Below are positions 1-8,065 of a DNA stretch of 64,000 nucleotides, piece after piece. How positions within the stretch are numbered: position 1 is the first letter of the stretch; each line of letters opens with the position of its first letter. The stretch lies in assembly GCF_008831505.1 (NCBI RefSeq), contig NZ_CP044507.1, positions 620,001 through 684,000 of the forward strand. Direction: 5' to 3'. The position numbers and the translations under genes were made by a program. Source of the DNA: Chryseobacterium sp. Lineage in GTDB: Bacteria; Bacteroidota; Bacteroidia; Flavobacteriales; Weeksellaceae. The notes under the pieces were generated by a model, which was not told the origin of the DNA, did no database searches, and saw only the letters and a program-made list of their open reading frames with translations.

Positions 1-92
1 ACACTGCTGAGCTGGGTGGCAAAGAACCCTTCGCCCTCAAGTCCTGCAGGTGGTTGGGCATCCATACGGATTACCGGTTTATTATCAGACAT
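1..92 (-). CDS. nuoB: NADH-quinone oxidoreductase subunit B, N-terminal fragment
   Basis: Only the first 30 codons are inside the window; the gene continues past base 1. The reading frame starts at an ATG (bases 90-92 on the reverse strand) and gives MSDNKPVIRMDAQPP followed by GLEGEGFFATQLSSV. This is the N-terminal extension typical of flavobacterial NuoB, the membrane-arm-facing subunit of respiratory complex I that carries iron-sulfur cluster N2; the cluster cysteines lie outside the window. It follows nuoA on the same strand after a 65-base gap, so the two are the first genes of a nuo operon running off the left edge. The identity rests on this short stretch plus the nuoA neighbour. Confidence 0.85.
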   Translation of the reverse strand, partial: MSDNKPVIRMDAQPPAGLEGEGFFATQLSS

Positions 93-157
93 AATTATTT
101 CTTTAAAAAGTTAAACATATCCGCGGGAATACCTAAGTACTTTACCCGCGAATTAAT

Positions 158-529
158 TTATTTGTCCCAGTCCAGGGCGCCGCGTTTCCAGACATATACA
201 AATGCCATAAAGAAAACGGATACAAACATCAGTACTGCCAGAAATCCTTCCATCCCGAATTCGCGGAAATTGACCGCATACGGATAGAAGAAAACGATCT
301 CAATATCAAACAGAACAAAGAGAATGGCTGTAAGGAAATATTTAACTGAGAATGGAGTTCTTGCATTCCCCTCAACTTCAATGCCGCACTCAAAACTTTC
401 GTTTTTACGGGTATTGGATTTTTGCTGTTTTGGTCCCAGAAAATGGGTTCCTGCCAGTGAAAGCAAAACGAAACCAAGGCCAACTGCTGCCTGTATGAGG
501 ATGGGAATATATGATTCAGGTAAACTCAT
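158..529 (-). CDS. nuoA: NADH-quinone oxidoreductase subunit A
   Basis: 123-residue inner-membrane protein with three hydrophobic segments (about residues 8-28, 63-83 and 94-112), the normal layout and length for NuoA of complex I. Diagnostic stretches are NESFECGIE around residue 42 (the conserved loop containing the invariant Cys and Glu), the following PFSVKYFLTAILFVLFDIE and the C-terminal WKRGALDW. NuoA helps form the quinone-reaction region of the membrane arm. It is the first gene of the nuo operon, with nuoB next on the reverse strand. A TAnnTTTG box at 622-629 lies about 93 bases upstream of the ATG and is the likely promoter. Confidence 0.96.
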   Translation of the reverse strand: MSLPESYIPILIQAAVGLGFVLLSLAGTHFLGPKQQKSNTRKNESFECGIEVEGNARTPFSVKYFLTAILFVLFDIEIVFFYPYAVNFREFGMEGFLAVLMFVSVFFMAFVYVWKRGALDWDK

Positions 530-718
530 GTAAATTATTTTTTAAATTTAATTAACAGCGGAAGAAGGTTCCTAAACCCCAGTTTCCGCAGTTACAACCT
601 AGTCCTGGTAAATACAAGATGCAAATTTAGGTATTTATAGGCAACAGGCGAAATATAACCAACATAAATAATCCGGCGTAGAAAAAAGAGAGAACTAATT
701 TAGAATAATTCCAAATAA
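530..718. other. Upstream region of nuoA
   Basis: Intergenic. The predicted nuo leader contains GCGGAA and TTCCGC arms (reverse strand, roughly 555-590) enclosing a small GGTT/AACC inner stem, so a leader hairpin is possible. No gene is seen. Confidence 0.4.
622..629 (-). promoter_or_regulatory. -7 box of nuoA promoter
   Basis: TAAATTTG on the reverse strand matches the Bacteroidota -7 consensus TAnnTTTG, about 93 bases before the nuoA ATG. No convincing -33 box was found. Confidence 0.55.
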
Positions 719-907
719 TTACTTTTTTGAAATATTCCTGATCTTTTTCAGCGCCAGAAAAGCCAGATAAGCGATATAAAGAAACAGTATGCTGGCAAAA
801 AGTATATTGACGATTTCGTTGAGCCGCGGATCCTGCAACTGAAAAAACCGGTTGTAAAGGATATACGCCGCAATGAGAACTGCGTAAATGATAAGTTGTT
901 TTTTCAT
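719..907 (-). CDS. Small two-helix membrane protein, unknown function
   Basis: 62 residues starting MKKQLIIYAVL. Two hydrophobic segments (about residues 3-20 and 34-53) separated by a short polar stretch, with a basic tail (LKKIRNISKK), so both ends probably face the cytoplasm. It lies 3 bases downstream of the GNAT-like gene on the same strand and is very likely co-transcribed with it. I do not recognise a family. The ATG, tight spacing and hydrophobic pattern support it as a real gene. Confidence 0.65.
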   Translation of the reverse strand: MKKQLIIYAVLIAAYILYNRFFQLQDPRLNEIVNILFASILFLYIAYLAFLALKKIRNISKK

Positions 908-910
908 TAT

Positions 911-2035
911 CTATACTAATTTTGAAAATGTGGCCCGGCGTTTATGATTTACCGGATTATAGTCCTGCCAAAGCAGCTGTATGGCTTTATTATCTGCCAG
1001 TTCAGGATTGGTTTCCAGGTACTTAACACCTTTACGTTTGAAGATGTCATAGATCTCCTTGAAAATGATGGACGTTACCCCCCGCTTCTGGTAATCGGGA
1101 TGGATACCGATCAGGTAAAAGTTCGCTCTTTCATTCTTTTTGCCAGCCTGCAGGAAATGCCACCATCCAACCGGCAGCAGGTGGCCGTTGGCCTTTTGAA
1201 GAGCCTCGGAATAAGAAGGCATTGTAACTGCAAAAGCAATTAGGTTGTCATCTTTGTCCGCGATGCAGATGATGAAGTCCTTATCCAGCAGTGAAAAGTA
1301 CTTATCCTTATAACTCTGAACCTGTTCCGGTGTAAGCGGCGTGTACGTAGACAGCGTGCTGTATGTTTGATCCAGAAGTTTGAACATAGGGTCCACCAGT
1401 GGCAGAAATTCCTTCTTCGACCTGAATTTCATTACCCGGAGTTGGTATTTTTCTTTTATCAGTTCGTTGAACTTCACCACTTTCTCCGGCAAAACTTCAG
1501 GAAAAACGATTTCATACTCTACCCATTCCTTTTCTCTGGTCAAGCCCAGTTTTTCAAAGTGAATTGGATAATATTCATGGTTATAAATGCCGATCATTGT
1601 GGCCATTTTGTCAAAACCCATGGTCAGGGTTCCGGCCTTGTCCAGATTTGTAAATCCCATGGGACCTTCAATTTTTGAAATACCGTTAGCCTTTGCAAAT
1701 TCTTCTGCTTTCTCCAGAAGTGCCCTGGATACATTTAGGTCATTGATAAAATCGATCCAGCCAAACCGTACTTTGCTGATTCCCAATTCCTCCTTTTCCT
1801 TTCCGTTGATGATTACTGCAATCCGTCCTACAGTTTTACCGTCTTTCCTGGCCAGAAACTGTTTGGCTTTGCAATAGGCCAATGCAGGATTTTCGCGGGG
1901 ATCCCACGTCTCCCGTTCGCCCTGTATGAGGGATGGTACGTAATTTTTATTATTTTTGTAGAGTTCCATCGGGAAGCGGATAAATTCCATTAATTCTTTC
2001 CCGGATTTTACTTCCATCACCTGGATTTCAGACAT
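911..2035 (-). CDS. GNAT-like acetyltransferase of a Bacteroidota family
   Basis: 374 residues from the ATG giving MSEIQVMEVKSGKEL. The start at 2035 is preferred over an upstream ATG at 2065 because a -7 box (2063-2070) overlaps the latter. The sequence follows a family of large GNAT-fold proteins common in Bacteroidota: an N-terminal part with FPMELYKNNKNYVPSL, then FLARKDGKTVGRIAVIIN and RFGWIDF, and near the C-terminus an acetyl-CoA-binding-like segment, FYLIGIHPDYQKRGVTS, whose QKRGV fits the GNAT Q/RxxG pyrophosphate loop. The substrate is unknown. It forms a two-gene unit with the small membrane protein after it and is divergent from the Zn-peptidase gene. Confidence 0.8.
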   Translation of the reverse strand: MSEIQVMEVKSGKELMEFIRFPMELYKNNKNYVPSLIQGERETWDPRENPALAYCKAKQFLARKDGKTVGRIAVIINGKEKEELGISKVRFGWIDFINDLNVSRALLEKAEEFAKANGISKIEGPMGFTNLDKAGTLTMGFDKMATMIGIYNHEYYPIHFEKLGLTREKEWVEYEIVFPEVLPEKVVKFNELIKEKYQLRVMKFRSKKEFLPLVDPMFKLLDQTYSTLSTYTPLTPEQVQSYKDKYFSLLDKDFIICIADKDDNLIAFAVTMPSYSEALQKANGHLLPVGWWHFLQAGKKNERANFYLIGIHPDYQKRGVTSIIFKEIYDIFKRKGVKYLETNPELADNKAIQLLWQDYNPVNHKRRATFSKLV

Positions 2036-2062
2036 CGTTTTCGTACTTTGTTTTGTGATGAA

Positions 2063-2070
2063 CAAATATA
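2063..2070 (-). promoter_or_regulatory. -7 box of the GNAT-like gene
   Basis: TATATTTG on the reverse strand, 27 bases before the ATG at 2035. It decides the start codon, because the longer reading frame would begin inside the promoter. Confidence 0.6.
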
Positions 2071-2155
2071 ACGGAAAGCATGTTAAAAATGCTGGTATTT
2101 GGCATAGTTTTTAGAGGAAAAGAGGTACAGAAAAGACAGATAGAAAGATAAAGTT

Positions 2156-2851
2156 ATGATGACCTATTATTTAATTATTGGTGTAGTATTTATCATCAGT
2201 ATGATCGTCCAGAACCGCTTGCGGTCAAAATTTGAGCATTACTCAAAAGTACATCTCCAGAACGGGATGTCCGGAAAGGAAATTGCAGAGAAAATGCTGC
2301 GTGACAGTAATATTCACGATGTGCAGGTAATTTCGGTTCCCGGCCAGCTTACCGATCATTACAATCCTATGAACAAGACAATTAACCTTTCGGAAGGTGT
2401 TTATATGCAGCGAAATGCAGCGGCTGCAGCGGTTGCAGCTCATGAAACGGGCCATGCAGTTCAGCATGCGGTAGGTTATTCCATGCTGCAGCTCAGATCC
2501 AAGATGGTACCGATGGTAAATGTTGCCTCCAGACTGCTGCAGTTTGTACTAATGGCTGGTATTGTGTTGATGGCAATGAGTGGCTCCAAGACGGTATTAC
2601 TGATCGGAGTTATTCTATTCGCAGTAACTACAGCGTTTGCCTTTATTACTTTACCGGTAGAATATGACGCAAGCAAAAGAGCCTTGGTTTGGCTAAAAAC
2701 ATCGGGTACACTGGCCAATAATGCAGAGTATGCAGGGGCGGAAGACAGCCTGAAATGGGCAGCACGTACTTATGTGGTGGCAGCCCTGGGATCTCTTGCG
2801 CAACTCATTTACTTCGCATCCATGCTTGCCGGAGGAAGAAGTAATGATTAA
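2156..2851 (+). CDS. Membrane zinc metallopeptidase (YugP/Zn_peptidase_2 family)
   Basis: 231 residues. N-terminal membrane segment (about 3-17), then a cytosolic or membrane-apposed catalytic part with the HExxH-type motif HETGHAVQH around residue 96, preceded by an alanine-rich helix. Further hydrophobic segments lie near 130-170 and at the C-terminus. The motif order SKVHLQNGMSGKEIAEKML and LSEGVY is that of the neutral zinc metallopeptidase family typified by Bacillus YugP, whose substrates are not established. The reading frame can start at either of two adjacent ATGs. The stop overlaps that of the convergent yigZ gene, and its strong terminator lies inside yigZ. Confidence 0.9.
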   Translation: MMTYYLIIGVVFIISMIVQNRLRSKFEHYSKVHLQNGMSGKEIAEKMLRDSNIHDVQVISVPGQLTDHYNPMNKTINLSEGVYMQRNAAAAAVAAHETGHAVQHAVGYSMLQLRSKMVPMVNVASRLLQFVLMAGIVLMAMSGSKTVLLIGVILFAVTTAFAFITLPVEYDASKRALVWLKTSGTLANNAEYAGAEDSLKWAARTYVVAALGSLAQLIYFASMLAGGRSND

Positions 2852-3450
2852 TTCCGGAACTTAAATGAAACATGCTGCATCTCCGATAACTGATCGGAGA
2901 TGTTTTTTTTATGGGTGAGCGTGAGCGAGGCGGTGATCATACATGAATTTGCTGACCTGAAATCCAAAATCTTTGCACCATATCTGTTCAGCAGGGTGAA
3001 CACAGTATTCTGCAGACCGAACGGAAATTCAACGTCCAGTTCACATTCCAGTTCCCGGGCAATTATAATTCCCGCTTCCAGTGTGGCTTTTGCACATTCC
3101 TTATAGGTCTTCACCAGACCCGAAACTCCAAGTTTTGTTCCGCCGTAGTAGCGCACGACCACCACCAGGATATTAGTCACACCGTGGGCGAGCAACTGAT
3201 TGTAAATGGGAAGACCCGCACTTCCTGAGGGCTCACCGTCATCATTTGCACGGTATTTTTCCCCATTGATGCCAAGCCGATAGGCATAACAATGATGGGT
3301 GGCTTTCGGATGTTCATCTTTCAGGGTTTCCAGGCGTTCGCGAATTTCCGCTTCACTCTGCACATTCCACGCAAATCCGATGAAACGGCTGCCTTTCTCC
3401 TTCAGAATGATGTCTTCAACAGGCTGCTGAAGGGTATTGTAACTGTGCAT
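2848..3450 (-). CDS. yigZ: YigZ/IMPACT family protein
   Basis: 200 residues, the usual length. The N-terminal UPF0029 (IMPACT) domain is recognised by KGSRFIGFAW, HHCYAYRLG, NDDGEPSGSAGLPI and VVVVRYYGGTKLG, followed by a smaller C-terminal domain of the DUF1949 type. Members are implicated in translation-related regulation, with the bacterial role unsettled. I chose the ATG at 3450 over a TTG six bases upstream; it is 2 bases from the ribD stop, so the two are translationally close. The 3' coding end doubles as the terminator hairpin of the convergent peptidase gene (2878-2910). Confidence 0.93.
   Translation of the reverse strand: MHSYNTLQQPVEDIILKEKGSRFIGFAWNVQSEAEIRERLETLKDEHPKATHHCYAYRLGINGEKYRANDDGEPSGSAGLPIYNQLLAHGVTNILVVVVRYYGGTKLGVSGLVKTYKECAKATLEAGIIIARELECELDVEFPFGLQNTVFTLLNRYGAKILDFRSANSCMITASLTLTHKKNISDQLSEMQHVSFKFRN
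2878..2910 (+). terminator. Rho-independent terminator of the Zn-peptidase, inside yigZ coding DNA
   Basis: Perfect 10-bp stem CATCTCCGAT/ATCGGAGATG with a 5-base AACTG loop, followed by eight T. It begins 26 bases after the peptidase stop and lies wholly inside the antisense yigZ reading frame, where the T-run encodes the Lys-Lys of KKNISDQ. Confidence 0.9.
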
Positions 3451-3452
3451 GA

Positions 3453-4472
3453 TCAATTTCGGTAAAATTCAATGACATTATCACGGTAAATCTCTTTCTT
3501 TTCAGGAAGGGCATTCCACAAGGGTGCTTTCGTCCCGGATTCCAGAAGCAGGCCTGGATTACGGATCAGAATGGCTTCGTCCCACAGATCCGCGTCTATG
3601 AACTGCTGAAGGGTAAAACTTCCGCCTTCAACGATCAGCGACTGTATTTCCAGGGTGTAAAGTGTTTCCAACATTGCCTGAAGGAAGTTTTCGGCAGGTA
3701 TCTTAATCAGCCTGAAATTATCTTCAGTTCCGGTTTCAAGAAAATTAAATATAATTGTGGGGGCTTCGCCGTCATAAATCTTCTGATGCCGCGGAACAAT
3801 CAGATGCGGGTCTATAAGGATTCTAACCGGATGGTTTCCCGGAATATGCCTTACTGTCAGTCCCGGGTTGTCGCGCAGTGCAGTAGTGGCACCCACGAGG
3901 ATGGCATGTTCATCTGCTCGCAGCTGATGGGTGAACTGATTCACAAGATCGTTGGATATACGCGCCGGTGTAAAGCCCTGATCCAGGAATCCATCGCCCG
4001 ACTGAGCCCATTTCAGGATAATATGCGGACGTTTCTTTTCATGATAAGTAAAAAAACGCCTGTTCAGTATGCGGCTGTCTTCTTCCAGAATACCGGAAAT
4101 TACCGCGCAGCCGCCCTCTTTCAGGATCTGTATTCCTTTTCCGTCTACTTTATCATGCGCATCACGCGCGCCTATCACCACTTTTTTAATGCCTGCCTCA
4201 ACAATGGCATTCGCGCATGGCGGGGTGCGACCGTAATGAGCGCAGGGTTCCAGTGAAACATAAATGGTTGCGTTCTTCAGAAGTTCAGGATTCTTAACGG
4301 AATGAATTGCATTGATTTCCGCGTGTGCTTCGCCGGCTTTGTGATGGTAGCCCTCGCCGATAATACGGTTATCCGAAACAATCACACTTCCCACCAAGGG
4401 GTTAGGGTAGGTCTGTCCGCTGGCTTTCCGGGCCAGCTCAATACATCTGCGTATGTAAAATTCGTGGTTCAT
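3453..4472 (-). CDS. ribD: Bifunctional riboflavin biosynthesis deaminase/reductase RibD
   Basis: 339 residues from MNHEFYIRRC; two codons of an upstream ATG extension were left out. The N-terminal deaminase domain carries the zinc site HAE (His50, Glu52) and PCAHYGRTPPC (Cys77, Cys86). The C-terminal reductase domain begins near residue 145 (RPHIILKWAQS) and contains the LIVEGG nucleotide-binding stretch. The protein converts diaminohydroxyphosphoribosylaminopyrimidine to 5-amino-6-ribitylamino-uracil phosphate in two steps of riboflavin synthesis. yigZ follows 2 bases later. Other rib genes are not in the window. Confidence 0.96.
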   Translation of the reverse strand: MNHEFYIRRCIELARKASGQTYPNPLVGSVIVSDNRIIGEGYHHKAGEAHAEINAIHSVKNPELLKNATIYVSLEPCAHYGRTPPCANAIVEAGIKKVVIGARDAHDKVDGKGIQILKEGGCAVISGILEEDSRILNRRFFTYHEKKRPHIILKWAQSGDGFLDQGFTPARISNDLVNQFTHQLRADEHAILVGATTALRDNPGLTVRHIPGNHPVRILIDPHLIVPRHQKIYDGEAPTIIFNFLETGTEDNFRLIKIPAENFLQAMLETLYTLEIQSLIVEGGSFTLQQFIDADLWDEAILIRNPGLLLESGTKAPLWNALPEKKEIYRDNVIEFYRN

Positions 4473-4530
4473 GGTTATAAAAAACACCCAACTTATGTTG
4501 AGCGTTATTACTGGTAAATATAGGGTGGCC

Positions 4531-5052
4531 TTAATATTCCGGCTTGATCTGAATCATTTCCGGCAGCTTAGTTACAACTGATTCTTTATCGGGATTACCA
4601 CCGAAATACTCAATCACAAAACTTCCCTTGGACTTTGCATCTACGGCATTCACATTTCCGATCAGGATTTCCCTCCTCTCGGCTTTCTTATCTGTTGTAT
4701 AAAGATATTTGATGCTGTGAAATCCTTCATCATCACTGTTCATCTCAACCTCAGATAATTTTTTGTCGTCACTACCTTTAATTTCCTCGGCTTTCAATTC
4801 CCAAATTTGCACAGCTTCTTGACCAGGATGAAAGGACACCATTACACGGTCACCGGCAGGGGATTTAGGTTGATATTCCTGCGTAATCACTCTGGTCTTC
4901 GGATTAACGCTGCTTTTTGTAAGCTTATATTCTACTGTAGCGTCGGCAGTTTCAAGTTTGAGCGGCCCCGGTACCCCGAGTCTGTCCTTCTGTTGTGCAA
5001 ATGCGGTTAATGCAGCGAAGATGAATAATGTTTGTAAGGTTTTCTTTAGCAT
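4531..5052 (-). CDS. Secreted protein of unknown function
   Basis: 173 residues with a clear signal peptide (MLKKTLQTLFIFAALTAFAQ, cleavage likely after FAQ). The mature part is acidic and beta-like, with no cysteine pairs, no sorting domain and no motif I recognise. It lies 17 bases downstream of the DUF349 gene on the same strand, so the two are probably in one transcript. The likely site is the periplasm or the outer membrane face. No function is offered. Confidence 0.75.
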   Translation of the reverse strand: MLKKTLQTLFIFAALTAFAQQKDRLGVPGPLKLETADATVEYKLTKSSVNPKTRVITQEYQPKSPAGDRVMVSFHPGQEAVQIWELKAEEIKGSDDKKLSEVEMNSDDEGFHSIKYLYTTDKKAERREILIGNVNAVDAKSKGSFVIEYFGGNPDKESVVTKLPEMIQIKPEY

Positions 5053-5069
5053 AATATTTCTGTAAATGA

Positions 5070-7121
5070 TTATTCGCCGGTGATCATATGATGAAGGCTT
5101 TGCTTCATTGATTCAAGCTGGGATTTCTTTTCTTCGATTTTCTTATAAGTATCCTTCAATAACGGATTTTCCGGCGTGGGATTGTGGAAGAAACCAAGAT
5201 TATTTTCCAGTTTAACAATTTCAGCTTCCAAATCGGCAATTTGGTTCTTGATTTTTCTGGCCTTATCGGTTACCTGATTTTCGGATAGACCCTCCTCTTT
5301 CAGGTCGTAATCGTGGATTTTGTTGAGTTTCATCTTCTCTCTCAGCACCCTGTTAAAATCTGTGTTGATGGATAATTTCTCACGGGGAACTTTGCCGATA
5401 CTGTTCCAGCTGTTTTTGATCTGTTCAATTTTTTCCACGCTGCCTTCAGCTTCCTGCACTTCAGACAATTCGTCCAGCAACGCTTTTTTCTTCTTATAGT
5501 TTTCCTTCCAGTTATCACCGCCTGAATCATTCTTGGCGCGGTAATTTTCAAAAAAAACATTGCAGGCATTTCGGAATTCATCCCAAACTTTGTTGGTCAT
5601 GCTTCGCGGTACGTGGCCGATTTTTTTCCAGTCTTCCTGCAGTTTTTTGAACAGAGGTATCGCGGTTTCCCAGTCTTCCGTGTTCATATGCGCCTTAGCC
5701 GTTTCTATAAGCTTCAGTTTTTCATCCAGGTTGTGCTGCTGACTGTTTTTCAGGCCTTTATAAAACTCATTCTTACGGTTATTAAAAGTGCGAAGTACCT
5801 GCTTAAAGTCATTCCAGTTCTGATTGGAGATCTTGCGAGGTACGCTGCCGGTTTTCAGAAACTCAGTACGCAATTCCTCTACCTGCTTTATTGCATTTTG
5901 CCAATAGTTGTGATTGGGATCTTTTTCCGGCTGAACCAGTTTCTTAATCTGCTCTATAATGCCGTTCTTCTTTTCCAGATTGGCGGTTTGCTCACTTTCT
6001 ATCTGGCTGCTTAGTTCGGCCCGGCGTTCGTGCACCCTGTTTGAAATTTCCTTAAACAGCTGCCAGGTTTTCTCGCGGAATTCCTCTGCTACGGGTTCTG
6101 CCTCTTCTTTCCAAAGTTTGTGCAGGTACTGCAGTTCATTCAGTGCTTTCTGTACAGACGGCTCGTTTTCCAGTTCCCGGGCGCGGGCAATTATATGTTC
6201 ACGCTTTTCCAGGTTGTGAGCATATTCCTGTTCCAGATATTCTTTGTTCATATCAAGCATCTGGTAAAACTGATTAAGATGGTGGAAGTAATTATTGTTC
6301 AGTAATTTGAATTCCGACTTTGGAACCTGTCCGGCCTGGCTCCAGGCCTCCTTAATCTCACGAATCTCCCGGAAAAAGTTGGTACCAACCTCAGAGTTGG
6401 TATACAGATTTTTTAACCGTTCAATAACGGCTTGGCGTGTTTCCATGTTTTTCGCATGTTCTTCTTCCTGCTTTCTGTGGAATTCGTCCTGTTTTTCCCG
6501 ATAAATGTTACTTAGGCCCGAAAGTTTCGCTTTGGAAGGATGTTCATAGCTGAAGTCCTCCTCACCATTTCCCGCGGATGCCAGTTCCTGCTTCTTCTCT
6601 TCGGTTTCGTCATGAATAATTCGTGAAGCCTCATCCCGGAGTTTGGCAAATAATTTAAAATCCGCTCCGCCATCCTTGCTGTTGATGACCTTTTCCATCC
6701 GGTCAAAAATTTGCGTCAGGGACAGGCCCGAAACTTCGTCGTCAGCAGCGTGCCTTTCCTCCTGATTTTTCTCAGCTGCGGTATTTTCTTCTTCAGACGT
6801 GGCAGTATTGTTATTTACTGATGCTCCAGTCGCTGGTTTGGGGGTTTCTGGCTCCTGCACAGGCATCGGTTCAGTATCGGTTGTTGGTGCTTCAACGGGC
6901 GTTTCGGAAACACCGGGACTGGAAGGTTCCTCCTCGCCAGAGCTGCTTTGCTCAGCCGAAACCTCCACATCAGGTACAGTTACACCTGATTCGGCAGTTG
7001 CTTCACTGACCTGTGGAGTCGCTGTGTTAGGCTCAGTTGGTAATTCGGAAACAGTTTCCGGCTGTTGTACATCAGCAGGTTTTTTTTCTTCGTTCTCGGA
7101 GTGGGATGGTTCCGGTGTCAT
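5070..7121 (-). CDS. Multi-repeat DUF349 protein
   Basis: 683 residues. The first 150 or so are acidic and low in complexity (runs rich in E, P, T and S), probably disordered. The rest is helical and holds about five DUF349 repeats, each marked by a Trp and a VP(R/K) turn: WSQAGQVPK, a degenerate WKEEAEPVAEE, FLKTGSVPRK, WKKIGHVPRS and WNSIGKVPRE. The C-terminus ends in a coiled-coil-like segment. DUF349 proteins are cytosolic with no settled biochemical role. It lies downstream of aroE and 17 bases upstream of the secreted hypothetical gene. Confidence 0.9.
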   Translation of the reverse strand: MTPEPSHSENEEKKPADVQQPETVSELPTEPNTATPQVSEATAESGVTVPDVEVSAEQSSSGEEEPSSPGVSETPVEAPTTDTEPMPVQEPETPKPATGASVNNNTATSEEENTAAEKNQEERHAADDEVSGLSLTQIFDRMEKVINSKDGGADFKLFAKLRDEASRIIHDETEEKKQELASAGNGEEDFSYEHPSKAKLSGLSNIYREKQDEFHRKQEEEHAKNMETRQAVIERLKNLYTNSEVGTNFFREIREIKEAWSQAGQVPKSEFKLLNNNYFHHLNQFYQMLDMNKEYLEQEYAHNLEKREHIIARARELENEPSVQKALNELQYLHKLWKEEAEPVAEEFREKTWQLFKEISNRVHERRAELSSQIESEQTANLEKKNGIIEQIKKLVQPEKDPNHNYWQNAIKQVEELRTEFLKTGSVPRKISNQNWNDFKQVLRTFNNRKNEFYKGLKNSQQHNLDEKLKLIETAKAHMNTEDWETAIPLFKKLQEDWKKIGHVPRSMTNKVWDEFRNACNVFFENYRAKNDSGGDNWKENYKKKKALLDELSEVQEAEGSVEKIEQIKNSWNSIGKVPREKLSINTDFNRVLREKMKLNKIHDYDLKEEGLSENQVTDKARKIKNQIADLEAEIVKLENNLGFFHNPTPENPLLKDTYKKIEEKKSQLESMKQSLHHMITGE

Positions 7122-7264
7122 AGCCAGTCTTTTTTAGTTATATTTCGTTAAATGGTGATTCAGTTGCTTACAGCAACTGTTTTGTGCAATAAATATAAAC
7201 AAAAATTATAACTCACAGAAAAGGTAACCTCAAACGTGCACTGATTGTTTGTGGATCATCCTGT

Positions 7265-7999
7265 TCACGCCTCCCTATTCCAAATTTCCCAGGCTTTTTC
7301 TGCCTGCTGCTCCAGCATCATCTGCCCGTTAGCAGTTATGGCGCCCCTTGAGGCAGATTCACGCAAAAAAAGGGTTTGGGAGGGATTGTAAATAAGGTCT
7401 ATGACCAGATGTTGAGAGGACAGGGCATCGAACGGAAAATTTAAACAGTCCTCAATATTTGGAAAAGTACCCACTGGGGTAGTTTGTATAATGATCTTAT
7501 GAGCCTGTACCTCTTCAGCTGTAAGTGTATCGAAATTGAGCGCGCCTTTTCTGTAAACGGTATTATACGGAATTTGATGGTGCTTTAGCACAAATTTAAC
7601 CGCTTTAGCTGCACCTCCATTACCTAAAACAAGTGCGGACCGGTGATGATCCCGTTTCAGCCTCATCAGGGTGGCCTCAAACCCTGCTGCGTCGGTATTG
7701 TATCCCTTCAGTTGACCGTTCCGGACTGCAACAGTATTTACGGCACCAATCATCTTTGCTTCTTCGCTGAGGCTGTCCAGCAGCGGAATGATCTTTTCCT
7801 TGAACGGAATGGTGACGTTAAAACCACTTAATTTTTCTTTTTCACAAAACTGCCTTAAACTTTCGAGGTCATTAAGATCAAATATTTTGTATGAATAGTT
7901 ATCCAGACCGAGCTGCCTGAATTTCTCTGTAAAGTATTTTCCCGAAAAAGAATAGGAAATATTCTGTCCGATCAGACCAAACTTTTTTGCTGCACCCAT
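7265..7999 (-). CDS. aroE: Shikimate dehydrogenase
   Basis: 244 residues, slightly short for AroE. The N-terminal substrate domain has the SxS-type motif in NISYSFSGKYF and the catalytic lysine in NVTIPFKEK (Lys67). The NADP domain has VLGNGGAAKAV with a Gly-rich loop, then TTPVGT and DLIYNPSQT. It reduces 3-dehydroshikimate in the aromatic amino acid pathway. The start is fixed by a -7 box (8004-8011) only four bases upstream, so the mRNA is probably leaderless. The terminator of the next gene upstream directly abuts this promoter. Confidence 0.95.
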   Translation of the reverse strand: MGAAKKFGLIGQNISYSFSGKYFTEKFRQLGLDNYSYKIFDLNDLESLRQFCEKEKLSGFNVTIPFKEKIIPLLDSLSEEAKMIGAVNTVAVRNGQLKGYNTDAAGFEATLMRLKRDHHRSALVLGNGGAAKAVKFVLKHHQIPYNTVYRKGALNFDTLTAEEVQAHKIIIQTTPVGTFPNIEDCLNFPFDALSSQHLVIDLIYNPSQTLFLRESASRGAITANGQMMLEQQAEKAWEIWNREA

Positions 8000-8003
8000 G
8001 ATT

Positions 8004-8011
8004 CAAAAGTA
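8004..8011 (-). promoter_or_regulatory. -7 box of aroE, 4 bases from ATG
   Basis: TACTTTTG on the reverse strand. The four bases between the box and the ATG put the expected transcription start at or next to the A of the start codon. Confidence 0.65.
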
Positions 8012-8012
8012 C

Positions 8013-8038
8013 AAAAAAGGCCGGTTAAAATGCCGGCC
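8013..8038 (-). terminator. Terminator of the secreted endonuclease gene
   Basis: Stem GGCCGG/CCGGCC with an 8-base loop; on the reverse strand it is followed by six T. A T-run also lies on the other side (8043-8049). Confidence 0.85.
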
Positions 8039-8065
8039 TCACTTTTTTTGGATGTACAGTAAATG

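Noticed and set aside
5613-6014. 133-codon forward frame opposite the DUF349 gene
   Set aside because: Antisense shadow of a well-supported helical protein.
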